This document shows, in pieces, positions 19,147 through 29,320 of a stretch of 64,000 nt of DNA. A model generated the notes under the pieces. The model did not search any database. It saw only the letters and a program-made list of their open reading frames with translations, and had not been told where the DNA came from. Source of the DNA: Pedobacter faecalis (GTDB lineage Bacteria > Bacteroidota > Bacteroidia > Sphingobacteriales > Sphingobacteriaceae). How positions within the stretch are numbered: position 1 is the first letter of the stretch; every line of letters begins with the position of its first letter. Location: assembly GCF_030182585.1 (NCBI RefSeq), contig NZ_JARXOW010000001.1:1612001-1676000 (forward strand), read 5' to 3'. The translations under genes and the position numbers were made by a program.

Positions 19147-20022
19147 TTAATCTTGATCAATATATCTCCTGGTAATTGGCTGGTACGAGTCTATCCTTCG
19201 GTCTCTCAGGAACGGCCAATGCTTACGGAAAAAGTCCGACTCTGTCAGATCAAGCTCAACTACCGCGGTTTCCTCTTCCTCATGCGATCCTAAATATAAA
19301 ATCCGTCCCTGTGCATTGGTTGCGAAACTTCCGCCCCAGAATTTCATCGCCCCGTCCTGTTCAAAGCCAACCCGGTTTACACTAACCACAGGTACGCCAT
19401 TGGCAACCGCGTGCGAACGCTGGATCGTTTGCCAGGCATTATACTGATCCTTATTCGTTTCATCATCCTGGTCAGTTGCCCAGCCGATAGCCGTCGGGTA
19501 AAACAAAATATCGGCCCCCATCAGCGCTGTAATACGGGATGCTTCAGGATACCATTGGTCCCAGCAGATCAAAACACCGATTTTGGCAAACTTTGTTTCG
19601 AACACCTTATATCCAAGATCGCCAGGCGTAAAATAAAACTTCTCATAGTAAGCCGGATCGTCCGGGATATGCATCTTTCTGTACTTACCCAAATAAGCAC
19701 CATCAGCATCCAGAACAGCCGTAGTATTGTGATATAAACCCTGCGCCCGCTTTTCAAATAACGACGCGATCACCACCACACCCAGCTCTTTTGCAACAAC
19801 CTGCAGGGCGTCGGTAGACGGCCCTGGGATAGGCTCCGCTAAATCAAAATTACTATAGTCTTCAACGTCACAGAAATACAGCGACGTAAATAGTTCCTGA
19901 AGACATACAATCTGGGCGCCCTTTGCAGCGGCCTCCCTGATCTTAGAAATCGCCTTATCAAGGTTCTCCTGCTTATTACCTGTACAGCTCATCTGCACCA
20001 ATCCAACTTGTACTTTAGCCAT
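19147..20022 (-). CDS. aguB: N-carbamoylputrescine amidase
   Basis: Nitrilase-superfamily hydrolase releasing putrescine, CO2 and ammonia from N-carbamoylputrescine. The 291-residue protein has the Glu-Lys-Cys triad in LQELF (near 42), KYRKMHIPD (near 116) and LICWDQWYPE (near 150), together with the family motif YFTPGDLG. It is first in the aguB-aguA-fabG-VWA run. A TAACTTTG -7 element lies 20 bp upstream of its ATG. Confidence 0.96.
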   Translation of the reverse strand: MAKVQVGLVQMSCTGNKQENLDKAISKIREAAAKGAQIVCLQELFTSLYFCDVEDYSNFDLAEPIPGPSTDALQVVAKELGVVVIASLFEKRAQGLYHNTTAVLDADGAYLGKYRKMHIPDDPAYYEKFYFTPGDLGYKVFETKFAKIGVLICWDQWYPEASRITALMGADILFYPTAIGWATDQDDETNKDQYNAWQTIQRSHAVANGVPVVSVNRVGFEQDGAMKFWGGSFATNAQGRILYLGSHEEEETAVVELDLTESDFFRKHWPFLRDRRIDSYQPITRRYIDQD

Positions 20023-20042
20023 GCTTTACCAATTTTAAACTG

Positions 20043-20050
20043 CAAAGTTA
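20043..20050 (-). promoter_or_regulatory. Possible -7 element for aguB
   Basis: Reads TAACTTTG on the minus strand, 20 bp before the aguB ATG. No TTG lies 17-23 bp upstream; the terminator hairpin of nrdA begins 33 bp away. Confidence 0.4.
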
Positions 20051-20083
20051 CCATTTTTTATCGGTTAGCGTTTTTCGTCCAAT

Positions 20084-20123
20084 AAAAAAAGGGGGCGGTT
20101 ATAAGAACCGTCCCCCTTTTTTT
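20084..20123 (-). terminator. Intrinsic terminator after nrdA
   Basis: GGGGGCGGTT (20091-20100) pairs with AACCGTCCCCC (20106-20116) with one bulged base around a 5-nt loop, flanked by A7 and T7 tracts. The symmetric flanks make it functional on both strands; it ends the nrdBA transcript. Confidence 0.88.
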
Positions 20124-20138
20124 CATTAAGGTTAAAAC

Positions 20139-22517
20139 CTAGCCTGAGCAGCTTATACAACCCTCTTCCATTGTACAAACCGGACCCTCAATAATCTCCT
20201 CAGCATGCTGTTCGATGCGCTCTGGAATTACCGGCTCCATATTTTTACCTGCCTGATTCTCTACGGTGAATTTAACCGCTTGCGATGCAGCCTGCGTACG
20301 CAGATAGTACATCCCGGTTTTCAATCCCTTCTTCCAGGCATAAAAATGCATTGACGTTAATTTCGAAGTATTCGGTGCACTGATAAACAAGTTGAGCGAC
20401 TGTGACTGGCAAATGTAAGCGCCCCTATCGGCAGCCATATCAATAATGCTACGCATCTTAATTTCCCAAACCGTCTTATAAAGTTCCTTAATGTAATCAG
20501 GGATCTCAGGGATATCCTGTATAGAGCCATTTGCAAGTATAATCCTGTCTTTCATTGCCGGGCTCCATAAACCTAGAGCCACCAGGTCCTTAAGCAAATG
20601 CTTGTTCACTACAATAAACTCTCCGCTCAGTACCCTTCTTGTATAAATATTCGAAGTGTAAGGTTCGAAGCATTCGTTGTTACCCAGTATCTGCGAAGTT
20701 GAAGCCGTAGGCATCGGCGCCACAAGCAGTGAATTGTAAACCCCATCCTTCACAACCTTCTCTCTCAACGAATCCCAGTCCCAACGGTTACTCTCAGGTT
20801 TCACATTCCATAGATCGAACTGGAATTTGCCCTGCGACAAAGGAGAACCTTTAAAAGTCTGGTACGGACCATGCTTCACTGCAAGATCATGAGAAGCTGT
20901 CATTGCCGCAAAATAAATGGTCTCAAAAATTTCTTTATTTAAGATCCTTGCACCTTCGCTTTCAAAAGGCAAACGCATCAAGATAAATGCATCAGCAAGT
21001 CCCTGAACGCCAAGCCCCACAGGTCTGTGACGCATATTGGAGTTTCTTGCCTCCTCTACCGGATAATAGTTATAGTCAATAATTTTATTCAGGTTTAACG
21101 TAGCCTGATAGGTCACCTCGTATAACTTTTGATGATCAAATTCACCGTTGATCACAAATCTCGGCAGGGCCAGAGAAGCCAGGTTACATACTGCAACTTC
21201 ATCCTTAGAAGTGTACTCAATAATTTCAGTACATAAGTTAGAACTTTTGATCGTACCTAAATTCTGCTGATTAGATTTACTGTTTGCCGCATCTTTATAT
21301 AAAAGATAAGGCGTACCCGTCTCAATCTGCGAATCTAAAATGGCAAACCAAAGTTCCTGTGCCTTCACCGTTTTTCTTGCCCTTCCTTCTTTTTCGTAAC
21401 GCTCATAAAGCGCGTCAAATTCCTCACCGAAGCAATCAGCCAGACCAGGTGCCTCATCAGGAGAGAAAAGGCTCCAGTCACCATTTTCCTCTACCCTTCT
21501 CATAAACAGGTCGCATACCCATAGCGCATAAAATAAGTCTCTTGCGCGCAGTTCCTCTTTTCCGTGGTTTTTACGTAAATCCAGGAAACTGAACACATCA
21601 GCGTGCCATGGTTCCAGGTATATGGCAAAAGCACCTTTACGTTTACCACCACCCTGGTCTACATACCGTGCAGTATCATTAAACACCTTCAGCATAGGCA
21701 CTATACCATTACTGGTTCCGTTAGTACCGCCAATATAAGCCCCAGTAGCCCTGATGTTATGAATGCTTAAGCCAATACCACCGGCACTTTGCGAAATCTT
21801 AGCCGTTTGCTTCAATGTATCATAAATACCTTCAATACTGTCGTCCTGCATGGTCAGCAAAAAGCACGACGACATTTGCGGTTTAGGCGTTGCCGCATTA
21901 AATAAGGTTGGTGTAGCATGGGTAAACCAGCGCTCACTCATCAGATTATAGGTAGCAATCGCACTTTCGACATCTTCCTTGTGAATTCCCACCGCTACGC
22001 GCATAAACAAATGCTGCGGCCGCTCCACGATCTGACCTTCTACCTTCAGCAGATAAGACTTTTCCAGCGTCTTAAAGCCAAAGTAATCAAACCCAAAGTC
22101 CCTGTCATAAATGATGGTACTATCCAGCAGGTCGGCGTTATTTTTAATGACTTCCCACACGTCATCTGCGATAAGGGAAGACTGCTTACCTGTCTTCTGA
22201 TCAATATAAGTATACAGCATCTCCATCGTCTTAGAGAACGACTTCGTTGTATTTTTATGCAAGTTCGAAACAGCTATTCGAGATGCCAGCAAAGCATAAT
22301 CCGGATGTTTAGTGGTTAAAGAAGCAGCGGTCTCAGCAGCAAGATTATCCAGCTCTGAAGTGGTCACACCATCATACAAACCTTCAATAACCTTTTTCGC
22401 CACATCAATCGGATCTACAAGTTCAGCATTGAACCCATAACAAAGTTTTTCAATCCGCGCTGTGATCTTATCAAACCTCACCGCTTCCTTGCGGCCATCT
22501 CTTTTAATTACAAACAT
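20139..22517 (-). CDS. nrdA: Ribonucleoside-diphosphate reductase alpha subunit (class I)
   Basis: Catalytic subunit that reduces ribonucleoside diphosphates to deoxy forms. The 792-residue protein starts with an ATP-cone regulatory domain ([18 protein letters not shown]). It contains the thiol/radical core [18 protein letters not shown], the [14 protein letters not shown] loop, the active-site NLCTEIIEY and [15 protein letters not shown] segments, and the redox-active C-terminal pair in EEGCISCSG. Iron-tyrosyl or related radical transfer comes from NrdB, encoded 52 bp upstream in the same operon. Confidence 0.98.
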   Translation of the reverse strand: MFVIKRDGRKEAVRFDKITARIEKLCYGFNAELVDPIDVAKKVIEGLYDGVTTSELDNLAAETAASLTTKHPDYALLASRIAVSNLHKNTTKSFSKTMEMLYTYIDQKTGKQSSLIADDVWEVIKNNADLLDSTIIYDRDFGFDYFGFKTLEKSYLLKVEGQIVERPQHLFMRVAVGIHKEDVESAIATYNLMSERWFTHATPTLFNAATPKPQMSSCFLLTMQDDSIEGIYDTLKQTAKISQSAGGIGLSIHNIRATGAYIGGTNGTSNGIVPMLKVFNDTARYVDQGGGKRKGAFAIYLEPWHADVFSFLDLRKNHGKEELRARDLFYALWVCDLFMRRVEENGDWSLFSPDEAPGLADCFGEEFDALYERYEKEGRARKTVKAQELWFAILDSQIETGTPYLLYKDAANSKSNQQNLGTIKSSNLCTEIIEYTSKDEVAVCNLASLALPRFVINGEFDHQKLYEVTYQATLNLNKIIDYNYYPVEEARNSNMRHRPVGLGVQGLADAFILMRLPFESEGARILNKEIFETIYFAAMTASHDLAVKHGPYQTFKGSPLSQGKFQFDLWNVKPESNRWDWDSLREKVVKDGVYNSLLVAPMPTASTSQILGNNECFEPYTSNIYTRRVLSGEFIVVNKHLLKDLVALGLWSPAMKDRIILANGSIQDIPEIPDYIKELYKTVWEIKMRSIIDMAADRGAYICQSQSLNLFISAPNTSKLTSMHFYAWKKGLKTGMYYLRTQAASQAVKFTVENQAGKNMEPVIPERIEQHAEEIIEGPVCTMEEGCISCSG

Positions 22518-22569
22518 ATTTCTAGGTATTTATGATTAGTTGTTATTGTTCATCTGTTGTTAAAGCAGA

Positions 22570-23544
22570 CTAAAAATCGTCATCAAGTGAAAAGGCCTGT
22601 GCCTTGTCGTCCGAAGCAGTCAGGACACCGCTCTTCTGGTAATCTCCCACACGCTTCTCAAAGAAGTTGGTTTTTCCCTGCAGGGAGATCATCTCCATAA
22701 AATCAAACGGATTTGTTGCCCCATATATTTTCTTGTAACCAAGTTCCTGAACCCATCTGTCGGCCACAAATTCAATATACTGCGACATCAGTTTGGCATT
22801 CATACCAATCAATGCCACAGGTAAAGCATCCGTAATAAATTCCTTCTCTATCTCCACAGCATCTTTAATGATACCATGTACCTGCTCCTCGCTCAATTTA
22901 TTCTGCAGCATGCTGTAAAGCAGGCAGGCAAACTCACAATGCATACCTTCATCCCTTGATATCAACTCATTACTAAAAGTCAAACCAGGCATAAGGCCTC
23001 GCTTTTTCAACCAGAAGATCGAGCAAAAACTTCCGCTGAAGAATATACCTTCCACCGCAGCAAACGCAACCAGTCGCTCCGCAAACGTTCCGTTCTCAAT
23101 CCACCTCAATGCCCATTCTGCTTTCTTTCCTACACATGGAACTGTTTCTACCGCATGGAACAAACGGTCCTTCTCTTCCGGATCTTTGATATAGGTGTCG
23201 ATCAGCAACGCATAGGTTTCCGAATGGATATTTTCCATCATGATCTGAAAGCCGTAGAAACAACGGGCTTCAGGAAGCTGCACTTCACTCATGAAATTAA
23301 CAGCCAGGTTCTCATTTACAATACCGTCACTCGCTGCAAAAAAAGCTAAAATATGAGAAATAAAGTGGCGCTCCCCACTATTCAGACTCTCCCAATGCTT
23401 CAGGTCGTCCGAAAGATCAATTTCTTCCGCTGTCCAGAAGCTGGCTTCACTTTTCTTATACATCTCCCAAATAGCCGGATATTTAATCGGTAACAGAACG
23501 AAGCGGTCCTTGTTTTCTTTCAATAATAGTTCTTCTTCTTGCAT
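22570..23544 (-). CDS. nrdB: Ribonucleoside-diphosphate reductase beta subunit
   Basis: Small subunit of class I RNR (324 residues) housing the dimetal centre and radical. Metal-ligand motifs are present: [11 protein letters not shown], the [16 protein letters not shown] helix, [11 protein letters not shown] and [15 protein letters not shown]. The C-terminus ends in an acidic/aromatic tail (FSLDDDF) used to dock to NrdA. It is the first gene of the nrdB-nrdA operon and has a long upstream region (23545-23917). Confidence 0.97.
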   Translation of the reverse strand: MQEEELLLKENKDRFVLLPIKYPAIWEMYKKSEASFWTAEEIDLSDDLKHWESLNSGERHFISHILAFFAASDGIVNENLAVNFMSEVQLPEARCFYGFQIMMENIHSETYALLIDTYIKDPEEKDRLFHAVETVPCVGKKAEWALRWIENGTFAERLVAFAAVEGIFFSGSFCSIFWLKKRGLMPGLTFSNELISRDEGMHCEFACLLYSMLQNKLSEEQVHGIIKDAVEIEKEFITDALPVALIGMNAKLMSQYIEFVADRWVQELGYKKIYGATNPFDFMEMISLQGKTNFFEKRVGDYQKSGVLTASDDKAQAFSLDDDF

Positions 23545-23723
23545 AAGTATTTGTTTAAGGTGAATGATATCTGCCGACCCTCTAAAAAAACCCGGAAGTC
23601 GGTGAAGTGGCCATTCAGCGCTGAAGATCAGAAAACATGAAATTTACGACCTAACTTAAGCTACTAAATACTAAACCCTTAACTAAAAACCGACGTGTGA
23701 TTTACTAAAGAATCTTACTTAAA

Positions 23724-23731
23724 CAAATATA
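23724..23731 (-). promoter_or_regulatory. Possible -7 element for the nrdBA operon
   Basis: Reads TATATTTG on the minus strand, about 180 bp before the nrdB ATG, implying a leader of roughly 170 nt. A perfect palindrome TTGTTAACAA lies about 30 bp further upstream (23761-23770). No clear TTG is found at -33. The rest of the 23545-23917 gap shows no gene; a weak CCGAC/GTCGG hairpin is possible in the leader near 23577-23602. Confidence 0.4.
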
Positions 23732-23917
23732 AAGACGAGTGATTTTTTTGGCGAAAGAAGTTGTTAACAAGTTGTGAGTTTATCCCCCGGATCCGATCAG
23801 AATTTTGTCAGAATCAACCAGCGAAAAAGCTAAATATTTCTTTTTAAGCGGATAGGAAAAATTCAAGATTGTTAATAAATCAGAAAAAACTGACTTTGAT
23901 TCTAAAAAAGTTAAAGC

Positions 23918-24364
23918 CTAATCTTCTTCAGGAACATAGCTGATTTCCAGCTCAGCTACACCCTTACCGTAAAAGCCCAATGCCTTTGCGGCACCGGCCG
24001 ACACATCAATACTGAATTTCTTGGAATGCGGACCACGGTCATTGATCTCAACTTCGACCGACTTCCCATTCGCGGGGTTAGTCACGGTAACTATTGTGCC
24101 AAACGGAAGGGTAAGATGCGCCGCAGTCATTTTAGCAGCACGATAACGCGCCCCGCTTGAAGTTCTGCGCCCCTCAAATTTCCGGGCATAATAAGTAGCT
24201 AAAACCGTCTTTGAAACAACATTTGAAGAACTTACTGATTCGCTCTCTGCTTTAGGCTTTACACTACCGCTAACAAACTCATCCAGGACTTGATTTGCTG
24301 GCATATTCTGAGAAAAACCTTTGAGAGACATCAACAGACAGCATAAGAATAAGTAATACTTCAT
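23918..24364 (-). CDS. RlpA-like septal ring lytic transglycosylase family protein
   Basis: A 148-residue secreted protein: signal peptide (residues 1-18, KYYLFLCCLLMSLKGFSQ), a linker, then a double-psi beta-barrel. The barrel shows TYYARKFEGRRTSSGARY, MTAAHLTLPFGTIVTVTN and VEINDRGPHSKKFSIDVS, which match the RlpA/expansin-like core including the catalytic-type Asp in NDRGP. There is no SPOR domain, unlike E. coli RlpA, so septal targeting must differ if it occurs. Probably trims peptidoglycan in the periplasm. It has its own promoter. Confidence 0.88.
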   Translation of the reverse strand: MKYYLFLCCLLMSLKGFSQNMPANQVLDEFVSGSVKPKAESESVSSSNVVSKTVLATYYARKFEGRRTSSGARYRAAKMTAAHLTLPFGTIVTVTNPANGKSVEVEINDRGPHSKKFSIDVSAGAAKALGFYGKGVAELEISYVPEED

Positions 24365-24389
24365 TCGTTATTGAGTTTGGTGAACCCTG

Positions 24390-24422
24390 CAAACATAAGA
24401 AAACTAAATCCGTAAAAACAAA
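24390..24422 (-). promoter_or_regulatory. Promoter of rlpA-like gene
   Basis: On the minus strand TTTG (24419-24422) and TATGTTTG (24390-24397) are 21 bp apart; the -7 element lies 25 bp before the ATG. It directly abuts the msrB terminator. Confidence 0.6.
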
Positions 24423-24452
24423 CAATGCCAGACAAATTATCGTCTGGCATTG
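24423..24452 (-). terminator. Intrinsic terminator after msrB
   Basis: A perfect 11-bp stem, CAATGCCAGAC with GTCTGGCATTG, closes an 8-nt loop (24434-24441). On the minus strand it is followed by a T-rich tract (TTTGTTTTT), as expected of a rho-independent terminator for msrB. Confidence 0.88.
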
Positions 24453-24475
24453 AAAATTATCTTAAAATAAACTGA

Positions 24476-24967
24476 CTATTTCTTATCCGGAACAAACTGC
24501 ATGGAAATAGAGTTCACACAGTGCCGGGTATCCTTTGCAGTGAACCCTTCACCAAGAAAAACATGTCCGAGATGACCTTTACAATTCGCGCAGATGATCT
24601 CCGTCCGCGAACCATCCGCGTCTGGCACCCTCAATACAGCCCCGTCTATCTCATCATCAAAACTCGGCCATCCGCAGTGCGATTCAAACTTGGTTTCAGA
24701 CCTGTACAAAGGCGCATTACAACGCCTGCATATATAGGTCCCTTTTTCCTTATTATTGAGCAACTTCCCGGTGCCGGGATATTCCGTGCCTTTTCGGACA
24801 ATAACGTCCTCCTCTTCTTTTGTTAACTTATTCCACTCCATTTTTGATGCTTTTTTACCTGAAACTTCAGTGCCTTTAGACTTTTTCGGTTGCTGACCAC
24901 AGGCTACCATACCTGCTACCATGAACAAGCCAGCCAACACAACTGTTTTATACTGCAATACCTTCAT
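24476..24967 (-). CDS. msrB: Peptide-methionine (R)-S-oxide reductase, exported
   Basis: Repairs methionine-R-sulfoxide in proteins using thiol chemistry. The 163-residue protein has a hydrophobic N-terminus ending at GMVACGQQ, a lipobox-like site that suggests periplasmic lipid anchoring. The MsrB domain shows GTEYPGTG, the zinc-binding CRRCNAPLY and [12 protein letters not shown] pairs, ESHCGWPSF, and the catalytic Cys in [11 protein letters not shown]. Zinc ligands and catalytic Cys are all intact. It is monocistronic with a strong terminator. Confidence 0.95.
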   Translation of the reverse strand: MKVLQYKTVVLAGLFMVAGMVACGQQPKKSKGTEVSGKKASKMEWNKLTKEEEDVIVRKGTEYPGTGKLLNNKEKGTYICRRCNAPLYRSETKFESHCGWPSFDDEIDGAVLRVPDADGSRTEIICANCKGHLGHVFLGEGFTAKDTRHCVNSISMQFVPDKK

Positions 24968-25047
24968 CTTTTGTTTACCCTAAAATACGAATTTAACAGC
25001 CCCAATAGTTTCCATCAGAAGTAATACTTATGTCAATTAAAAACACA

Positions 25048-25078
25048 AAGCCCCGATCAACCAGGTCGACCGGGGCTT
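25048..25078 (-). terminator. Intrinsic terminator after sucD
   Basis: AAGCCCCG (25048-25055) pairs with CGGGGCTT (25071-25078); on the minus strand a T-rich stretch follows. Confidence 0.8.
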
Positions 25079-25095
25079 ATTAAGCAAGAAGCTCT

Positions 25096-25968
25096 TTATT
25101 TTTTCAGCAGTTCGGCCATGGCAGCGCCGATTTCAGCCGGGCTCTCCACAACGCGGATACCGCATTCAGCCATAATTTTCATTTTTGCAGCGGCGGTATC
25201 GTCAGCACCACCAACAATTGCACCTGCATGGCCCATACGGCGTCCCGGAGGAGCAGTCTGACCCGCGATAAAACCAACTACCGGCTTGGTACCATGTTCT
25301 TTAATCCAGCGCGCAGCCTCCGCTTCCATGCCACCACCAATCTCACCGATCATGATGATGCCTTCTGTCTCCGGATCATTCATTAAAAGCTCAACAGCCT
25401 CCTTGGTCGTTGTCCCGATAATCGGATCACCACCAATACCGATAGCAGTAGTGATACCCAACCCGGCTTTCACCACCTGATCTACCGCCTCGTAAGTCAG
25501 CGTACCCGACTTAGAAACCACGCCTACTGTACCTCTTTTGAAGATAAAGCCCGGCATAATACCAATCTTAGCCTCATCGGCAGTAATAATACCCGGACAG
25601 TTCGGCCCAATTAAACGGCAGTCTTTGTCAGCTATGTAAGACTTAACCTGAATCATATCCTTCGTAGGAATACCTTCAGTAATACAGACGATCACTTTAA
25701 TACCGGCTTCAGCAGCTTCCATAATGGCATCGGCAGCAAAAGCAGGCGGCACAAAAATAATAGACACATTAGCACCAGCCTGATCAACAGCATCCTTCAC
25801 AGTGTTAAATACCGGTCTGTCCAGATGGGTCTGACCGCCTTTTCCTGGCGTAACACCACCGACTACGTTCGTTCCATACTCAATCATCTGAGAAGCATGG
25901 TAAGTACCTTCATTTCCGGTAAAGCCCTGAACTATGACTTTTGAATCTTTATTTACTAAAACACTCAT
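25096..25968 (-). CDS. sucD: Succinyl-CoA ligase [ADP/GDP-forming] alpha subunit
   Basis: TCA-cycle enzyme subunit that carries the phosphohistidine and binds CoA. The 290-residue length is standard. Motifs include [20 protein letters not shown] at the N-terminus (CoA-binding fold), [11 protein letters not shown] near 95, GPNCPGIIT near 123, [10 protein letters not shown] near 152, and the active-site His in [11 protein letters not shown] near 245. sucC is not adjacent, which is common in this phylum. A TAAGTTTG -7 element lies 19 bp upstream of the ATG. Confidence 0.97.
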   Translation of the reverse strand: MSVLVNKDSKVIVQGFTGNEGTYHASQMIEYGTNVVGGVTPGKGGQTHLDRPVFNTVKDAVDQAGANVSIIFVPPAFAADAIMEAAEAGIKVIVCITEGIPTKDMIQVKSYIADKDCRLIGPNCPGIITADEAKIGIMPGFIFKRGTVGVVSKSGTLTYEAVDQVVKAGLGITTAIGIGGDPIIGTTTKEAVELLMNDPETEGIIMIGEIGGGMEAEAARWIKEHGTKPVVGFIAGQTAPPGRRMGHAGAIVGGADDTAAAKMKIMAECGIRVVESPAEIGAAMAELLKK

Positions 25969-25987
25969 GTATCTATAATTTTTGCTG

Positions 25988-25995
25988 CAAACTTA
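25988..25995 (-). promoter_or_regulatory. Possible -7 element for sucD
   Basis: Reads TAAGTTTG on the minus strand, 19 bp before the sucD ATG. CAA triplets on the + strand are 15 or 26 bp away, outside the usual spacing. Confidence 0.4.
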
Positions 25996-26060
25996 GATAA
26001 AACTGAGCAGCAATCACGAAACAAATCAAAAAAAATACATTCGCTGGATACCAGCCAATA

Positions 26061-26873
26061 TTACTTACCCTGTTTAGTTAAACGACGTATTTTTATATTG
26101 CAGAAATCGATGGGCTGCCCCTCGCTTTGAAGCGCAATAAAACCACTGCTCAGCAACTTGCCGTCCACCTTATATTTCGGATCATACCGGTTTGCAATAC
26201 CGCCACCAATCTGCGGTTTAGAATACTCGAGCACCGTATCCCCATTAATCACATGCCTGATCAGCGAATCGCCCAACACGATAAGTTCGCCGCTTACCCA
26301 TTCATCACGGCCATATGTTTTCGACGTTGAATTGATACAATGGTCCGCAGCGATCCTGCCTTTATACACTACATTAGTACCCGGCGAACACATATTACCA
26401 GTCGGGCGCGGCCTGCCATCCCCAAGTCCGGCCAGAAGCTGCATCTCAATAGAGATTGGCCAGTCTTGTTCCTTCAGCATCGTGCGCGGGTCCTGAGAAT
26501 GAAACATCACCCCGCTGTTAAGTAATGTATAATCGGGCGCACCACGCTGCAGTTCCCCTGCAAAGCGATATTCAAATTTCAAATGGTAATAAGAAAATGG
26601 TGTCTTGTAGTACAGGTGTCCGAACTGATCGTTGAAGTCGCCATACTGATCATACCGGATCTTGATCAGACCGTCATCCACCCTGAAAGTATTCCCAAAG
26701 TTTACACCAGTCTCATGATGGTGTATTTTGACGCGCCAATCCTTAATATCCCTGCCGTTAAAGAGCGACTCCCAGCCGCGTTCTTCGGCAACCGCATCAG
26801 CACCCTTTTTTACACCACTGCAGCCCCATATACACGCGGCTATACCCACCGCAGCTATCCAGTTAAATTTCAT
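26061..26873 (-). CDS. DUF1080 family lipoprotein (3-keto-glycoside hydrolase-like)
   Basis: A 270-residue predicted lipoprotein (lipobox IWGC at residues 15-18) with a concanavalin-like DUF1080 domain. The recognisable entry motif is LFNGRDIKDW (about 37-46), followed by FEYRF and the SGVMFHSQDP segment where the family places ligand-binding residues, and a conserved terminal GFIALQSEGQPIDFCNIKIR. Some DUF1080 proteins hydrolyse 3-keto-disaccharides; whether this one does is not shown. It is the last gene of the sulfatase operon, its ATG overlapping the symporter stop by 4 bp. Confidence 0.88.
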   Translation of the reverse strand: MKFNWIAAVGIAACIWGCSGVKKGADAVAEERGWESLFNGRDIKDWRVKIHHHETGVNFGNTFRVDDGLIKIRYDQYGDFNDQFGHLYYKTPFSYYHLKFEYRFAGELQRGAPDYTLLNSGVMFHSQDPRTMLKEQDWPISIEMQLLAGLGDGRPRPTGNMCSPGTNVVYKGRIAADHCINSTSKTYGRDEWVSGELIVLGDSLIRHVINGDTVLEYSKPQIGGGIANRYDPKYKVDGKLLSSGFIALQSEGQPIDFCNIKIRRLTKQGK

Positions 26874-28144
26874 ACAATATCTTCTTCAGTTCTTTCTATA
26901 GCGTCCGGATTCGTCGCCCGGAGGTACTTCTTCTCGTCAAAATCGTTTTCACTTTTCGCGATCACAATGGCAGCAATACCATTGCCTATCATATTGGTAA
27001 TCGCGCGGGCTTCCGACATGAAACGGTCGACCCCCAGCAATATCGCAATATGTTCAACCGGCATGATCTTTAGCGCTGTCAGCGTCGAGGCCAGCACAAT
27101 AAATCCACTTCCGGTAACACCCGCGGCACCCTTGGAGGTCACCATCAGCACTGCAAGTATACTCAACTGCTGGCCTACCGACAAATCCACATGGAACACC
27201 TGACACAGAAAAATGACCGCCATCGAGAGGTAGATCGCCGTACCATCCAGGTTAAACGAGTAGCCCGTCGGGATTACCAAACCTACAACAGATTTTTTGC
27301 AGCCAATAGCCTCCATTTTCTGCATCATACTCGGAAGAACAGACTCCGAGGAAGATGTACCGAGCACAATCAGGATCTCCTGCCTGATGTACCTCAGGTA
27401 AGTCCACAAGCTAAACTTATAATACCGGCAAATGCCATTTAGTACAACAAAAATAAAAAGCGCGCATGTCAGGTATACAGAAGCCATTAGTTTTGCCATA
27501 GGTAAAAGCGTATGCAGGCCATAAGTACCCACACTATAAGCCATTCCGCCAAATGCCCCAATCGGGGCCAGACGCATCACAATCTTCATAATGTTGAAAA
27601 AAACCTTCGACAACTTATCGAAAGTACTCAGCAAAGAGGCGCCCTGCTCTCCCATCTTACTTAACCCATAACCGAAAAGTATAGCAAAGAACAATATCTG
27701 CAGGATGTCGCCCGTACTAAAGGCTTCAAAAATATTATGTGGAATGATGTGCGCAAAGAACTCCGCCCAATTGATCTCCCCGGCTTTATCAGCATAATCC
27801 TTCACCTTGTTCACATCCCCCGATGCTGTCTGAACGCCCTCACCGGGCTTTACCACATTCGCCACGACCATCCCGATCATAATAGCCAGCGTAGTCACAA
27901 TCTCAAAGTACAGCAAAGCTTTACCACCTACCCGGCCAACTTTCTTCATGTCGCCCATATGTGCAATACCCAGCACGATCGTCAAGAAGATGATCGGTGC
28001 AATGAGCATGCTGATCATATTGATAAAGCTCTGGCTGATCAGTTTCGCATGTGGCGCAAACTCCGGGATAAAAGCCCCGACCAAAATGCCGAACGTAATA
28101 GCTATGAGCACCTGAAAAGTCAGGTTAGAAAAAACTTTCTTCAT
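26870..28144 (-). CDS. Dicarboxylate/amino acid:cation symporter (DAACS family)
   Basis: A ~424-residue inner-membrane symporter related to DctA and GltP, importing C4-dicarboxylates or acidic amino acids with Na+ or H+. Family signatures are the serine-rich re-entrant loop GTSSSESVLPSMM near 273, the NLDGT motif (canonical NMDGT) near 306, and the C-terminal VDRFMSEARAITNMIGNG. The ATG at 28144 is chosen over a TTG three codons upstream. It lies 24 bp after the FGE gene, so it probably takes up a product or co-substrate linked to the sulfatases; the substrate is not known. Confidence 0.93.
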   Translation of the reverse strand: MKKVFSNLTFQVLIAITFGILVGAFIPEFAPHAKLISQSFINMISMLIAPIIFLTIVLGIAHMGDMKKVGRVGGKALLYFEIVTTLAIMIGMVVANVVKPGEGVQTASGDVNKVKDYADKAGEINWAEFFAHIIPHNIFEAFSTGDILQILFFAILFGYGLSKMGEQGASLLSTFDKLSKVFFNIMKIVMRLAPIGAFGGMAYSVGTYGLHTLLPMAKLMASVYLTCALFIFVVLNGICRYYKFSLWTYLRYIRQEILIVLGTSSSESVLPSMMQKMEAIGCKKSVVGLVIPTGYSFNLDGTAIYLSMAVIFLCQVFHVDLSVGQQLSILAVLMVTSKGAAGVTGSGFIVLASTLTALKIMPVEHIAILLGVDRFMSEARAITNMIGNGIAAIVIAKSENDFDEKKYLRATNPDAIERTEEDIV

Positions 28145-28168
28145 AGCATCCAATATAGAAAATTCCGG

Positions 28169-29314
28169 TTAGTTTCCAGCCACGCAACGGAAACCAGTAT
28201 TTTCCAGTCCCGTATCGGGTGAAGACTTCATCCGCGAGGTCACTTTATAGCCCTCACAATAAGATGCATTGCACATAAACGAACCACCCCGGGTTACTTT
28301 TTTCGGCACAAAAGGCTCATCCGGATCATAGCCCTTAGCCGGCCCCTTGGGGTTTACAGTTCCTTTTCCGGGCAAAGTCGCATAATAATCCGCTGTATAC
28401 CAATCCGACACCCATTCCCACACATTCCCGGCCATATCGTACAAACCATATTTGTTCGGAGCGAACGAACCGGTTGGGGCCAGACCAGAAAATCCGTCCC
28501 ATGAGGTATCCCTGTCGGGGAAGCTGCCCTGCCAGGTATTCGCTTTTGGTTTGCCCTGTTCAACCGGATCATTTCCCCATGGATATATCGCATTTTCCGC
28601 ACCACCGCGCGCGGCATATTCCCACTCCGCTTCGGTTGGCAAACGTTTGCCTGCCCATTTCGCGTAAGCGGTGGCATCCTCCCACGAAACCTGTGTAACC
28701 GGGTAATCGTCTTTGCCATCAATACTACTACCGGGTCCCTGCGGATGCCGCCAGTTTGCTCCCGGAGTCCAGCGCCACCATTGCGCGGCATTGTTTAGCG
28801 GTACAGGATGATTTGGCGGATTGAACGTTAGACCAGCCGGCACAAGCACATCATCAGGCGGCTTTGGCGTGCCGGGAGGCAACTGCTTCTTGAGTTCTTC
28901 CCAATCGGGCTTACGCTCTGCCACAGTTTTATAGCCTGTAGCCTTTACAAAGGCTGCAAACTGTGCATTAGTAACTTCCTTCTCGTCCATCCAGAAACCA
29001 TCCACTTTTACCTGATGCGCAGGATATTCATCGGCCCGTCCTCCAGCCGTCGCAGCCCCCATAGAAAAGGATCCGCCTTCAATCCACTTCATGCCACGCT
29101 TAGACCCGGCTTTCGATGCTGTGCCGGCTCTCAAATCCGGTGCTGCCGCAGCACCAAATCTGCTCGGCATATGACTATGGCAGGATGCATCATCAGCGGT
29201 TTTCTTTTCCAGATTTTCTTCACCTGCCTTCGGCTGGCAAGAGCCGCAAAACAATGCCACGATAAGCATCAAACCACAACTTCCAAACAAGCGCCTGCTA
29301 ACCCTCTTTTTCAT
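28169..29314 (-). CDS. Formylglycine-generating enzyme (SUMF1 family), exported
   Basis: A 381-residue protein that would oxidise the active-site cysteine of type I sulfatases to formylglycine. N-terminal hydrophobic segment with a possible lipobox (CGSC, residues 23-26) predicts export. The FGE-sulfatase fold spans about 75-381: GGSFSMG, VDGFWMDEKEVTNAQFAAFV, PVTQVSWEDATAYAKWAGKR, LPTEAEWEYAARGG, YDMAGNVWEWVSDWY. Crucially the catalytic cysteine pair is kept as MCNASYC (Cys348 and Cys353), matching human FGE Cys336/Cys341, and the end ENTGFRCV is conserved. This separates it from the many SUMF1-domain proteins without activity. It follows two sulfatases with a 6-bp gap. Confidence 0.93.
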   Translation of the reverse strand: MKKRVSRRLFGSCGLMLIVALFCGSCQPKAGEENLEKKTADDASCHSHMPSRFGAAAAPDLRAGTASKAGSKRGMKWIEGGSFSMGAATAGGRADEYPAHQVKVDGFWMDEKEVTNAQFAAFVKATGYKTVAERKPDWEELKKQLPPGTPKPPDDVLVPAGLTFNPPNHPVPLNNAAQWWRWTPGANWRHPQGPGSSIDGKDDYPVTQVSWEDATAYAKWAGKRLPTEAEWEYAARGGAENAIYPWGNDPVEQGKPKANTWQGSFPDRDTSWDGFSGLAPTGSFAPNKYGLYDMAGNVWEWVSDWYTADYYATLPGKGTVNPKGPAKGYDPDEPFVPKKVTRGGSFMCNASYCEGYKVTSRMKSSPDTGLENTGFRCVAGN

Positions 29315-29320
29315 ATCTCT

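Noticed and set aside
28169..29314. Non-catalytic SUMF1 protein
   Set aside because: The active-site cysteine pair CxxxxC is intact and two CCPTR sulfatases are adjacent, so an active FGE is more likely.
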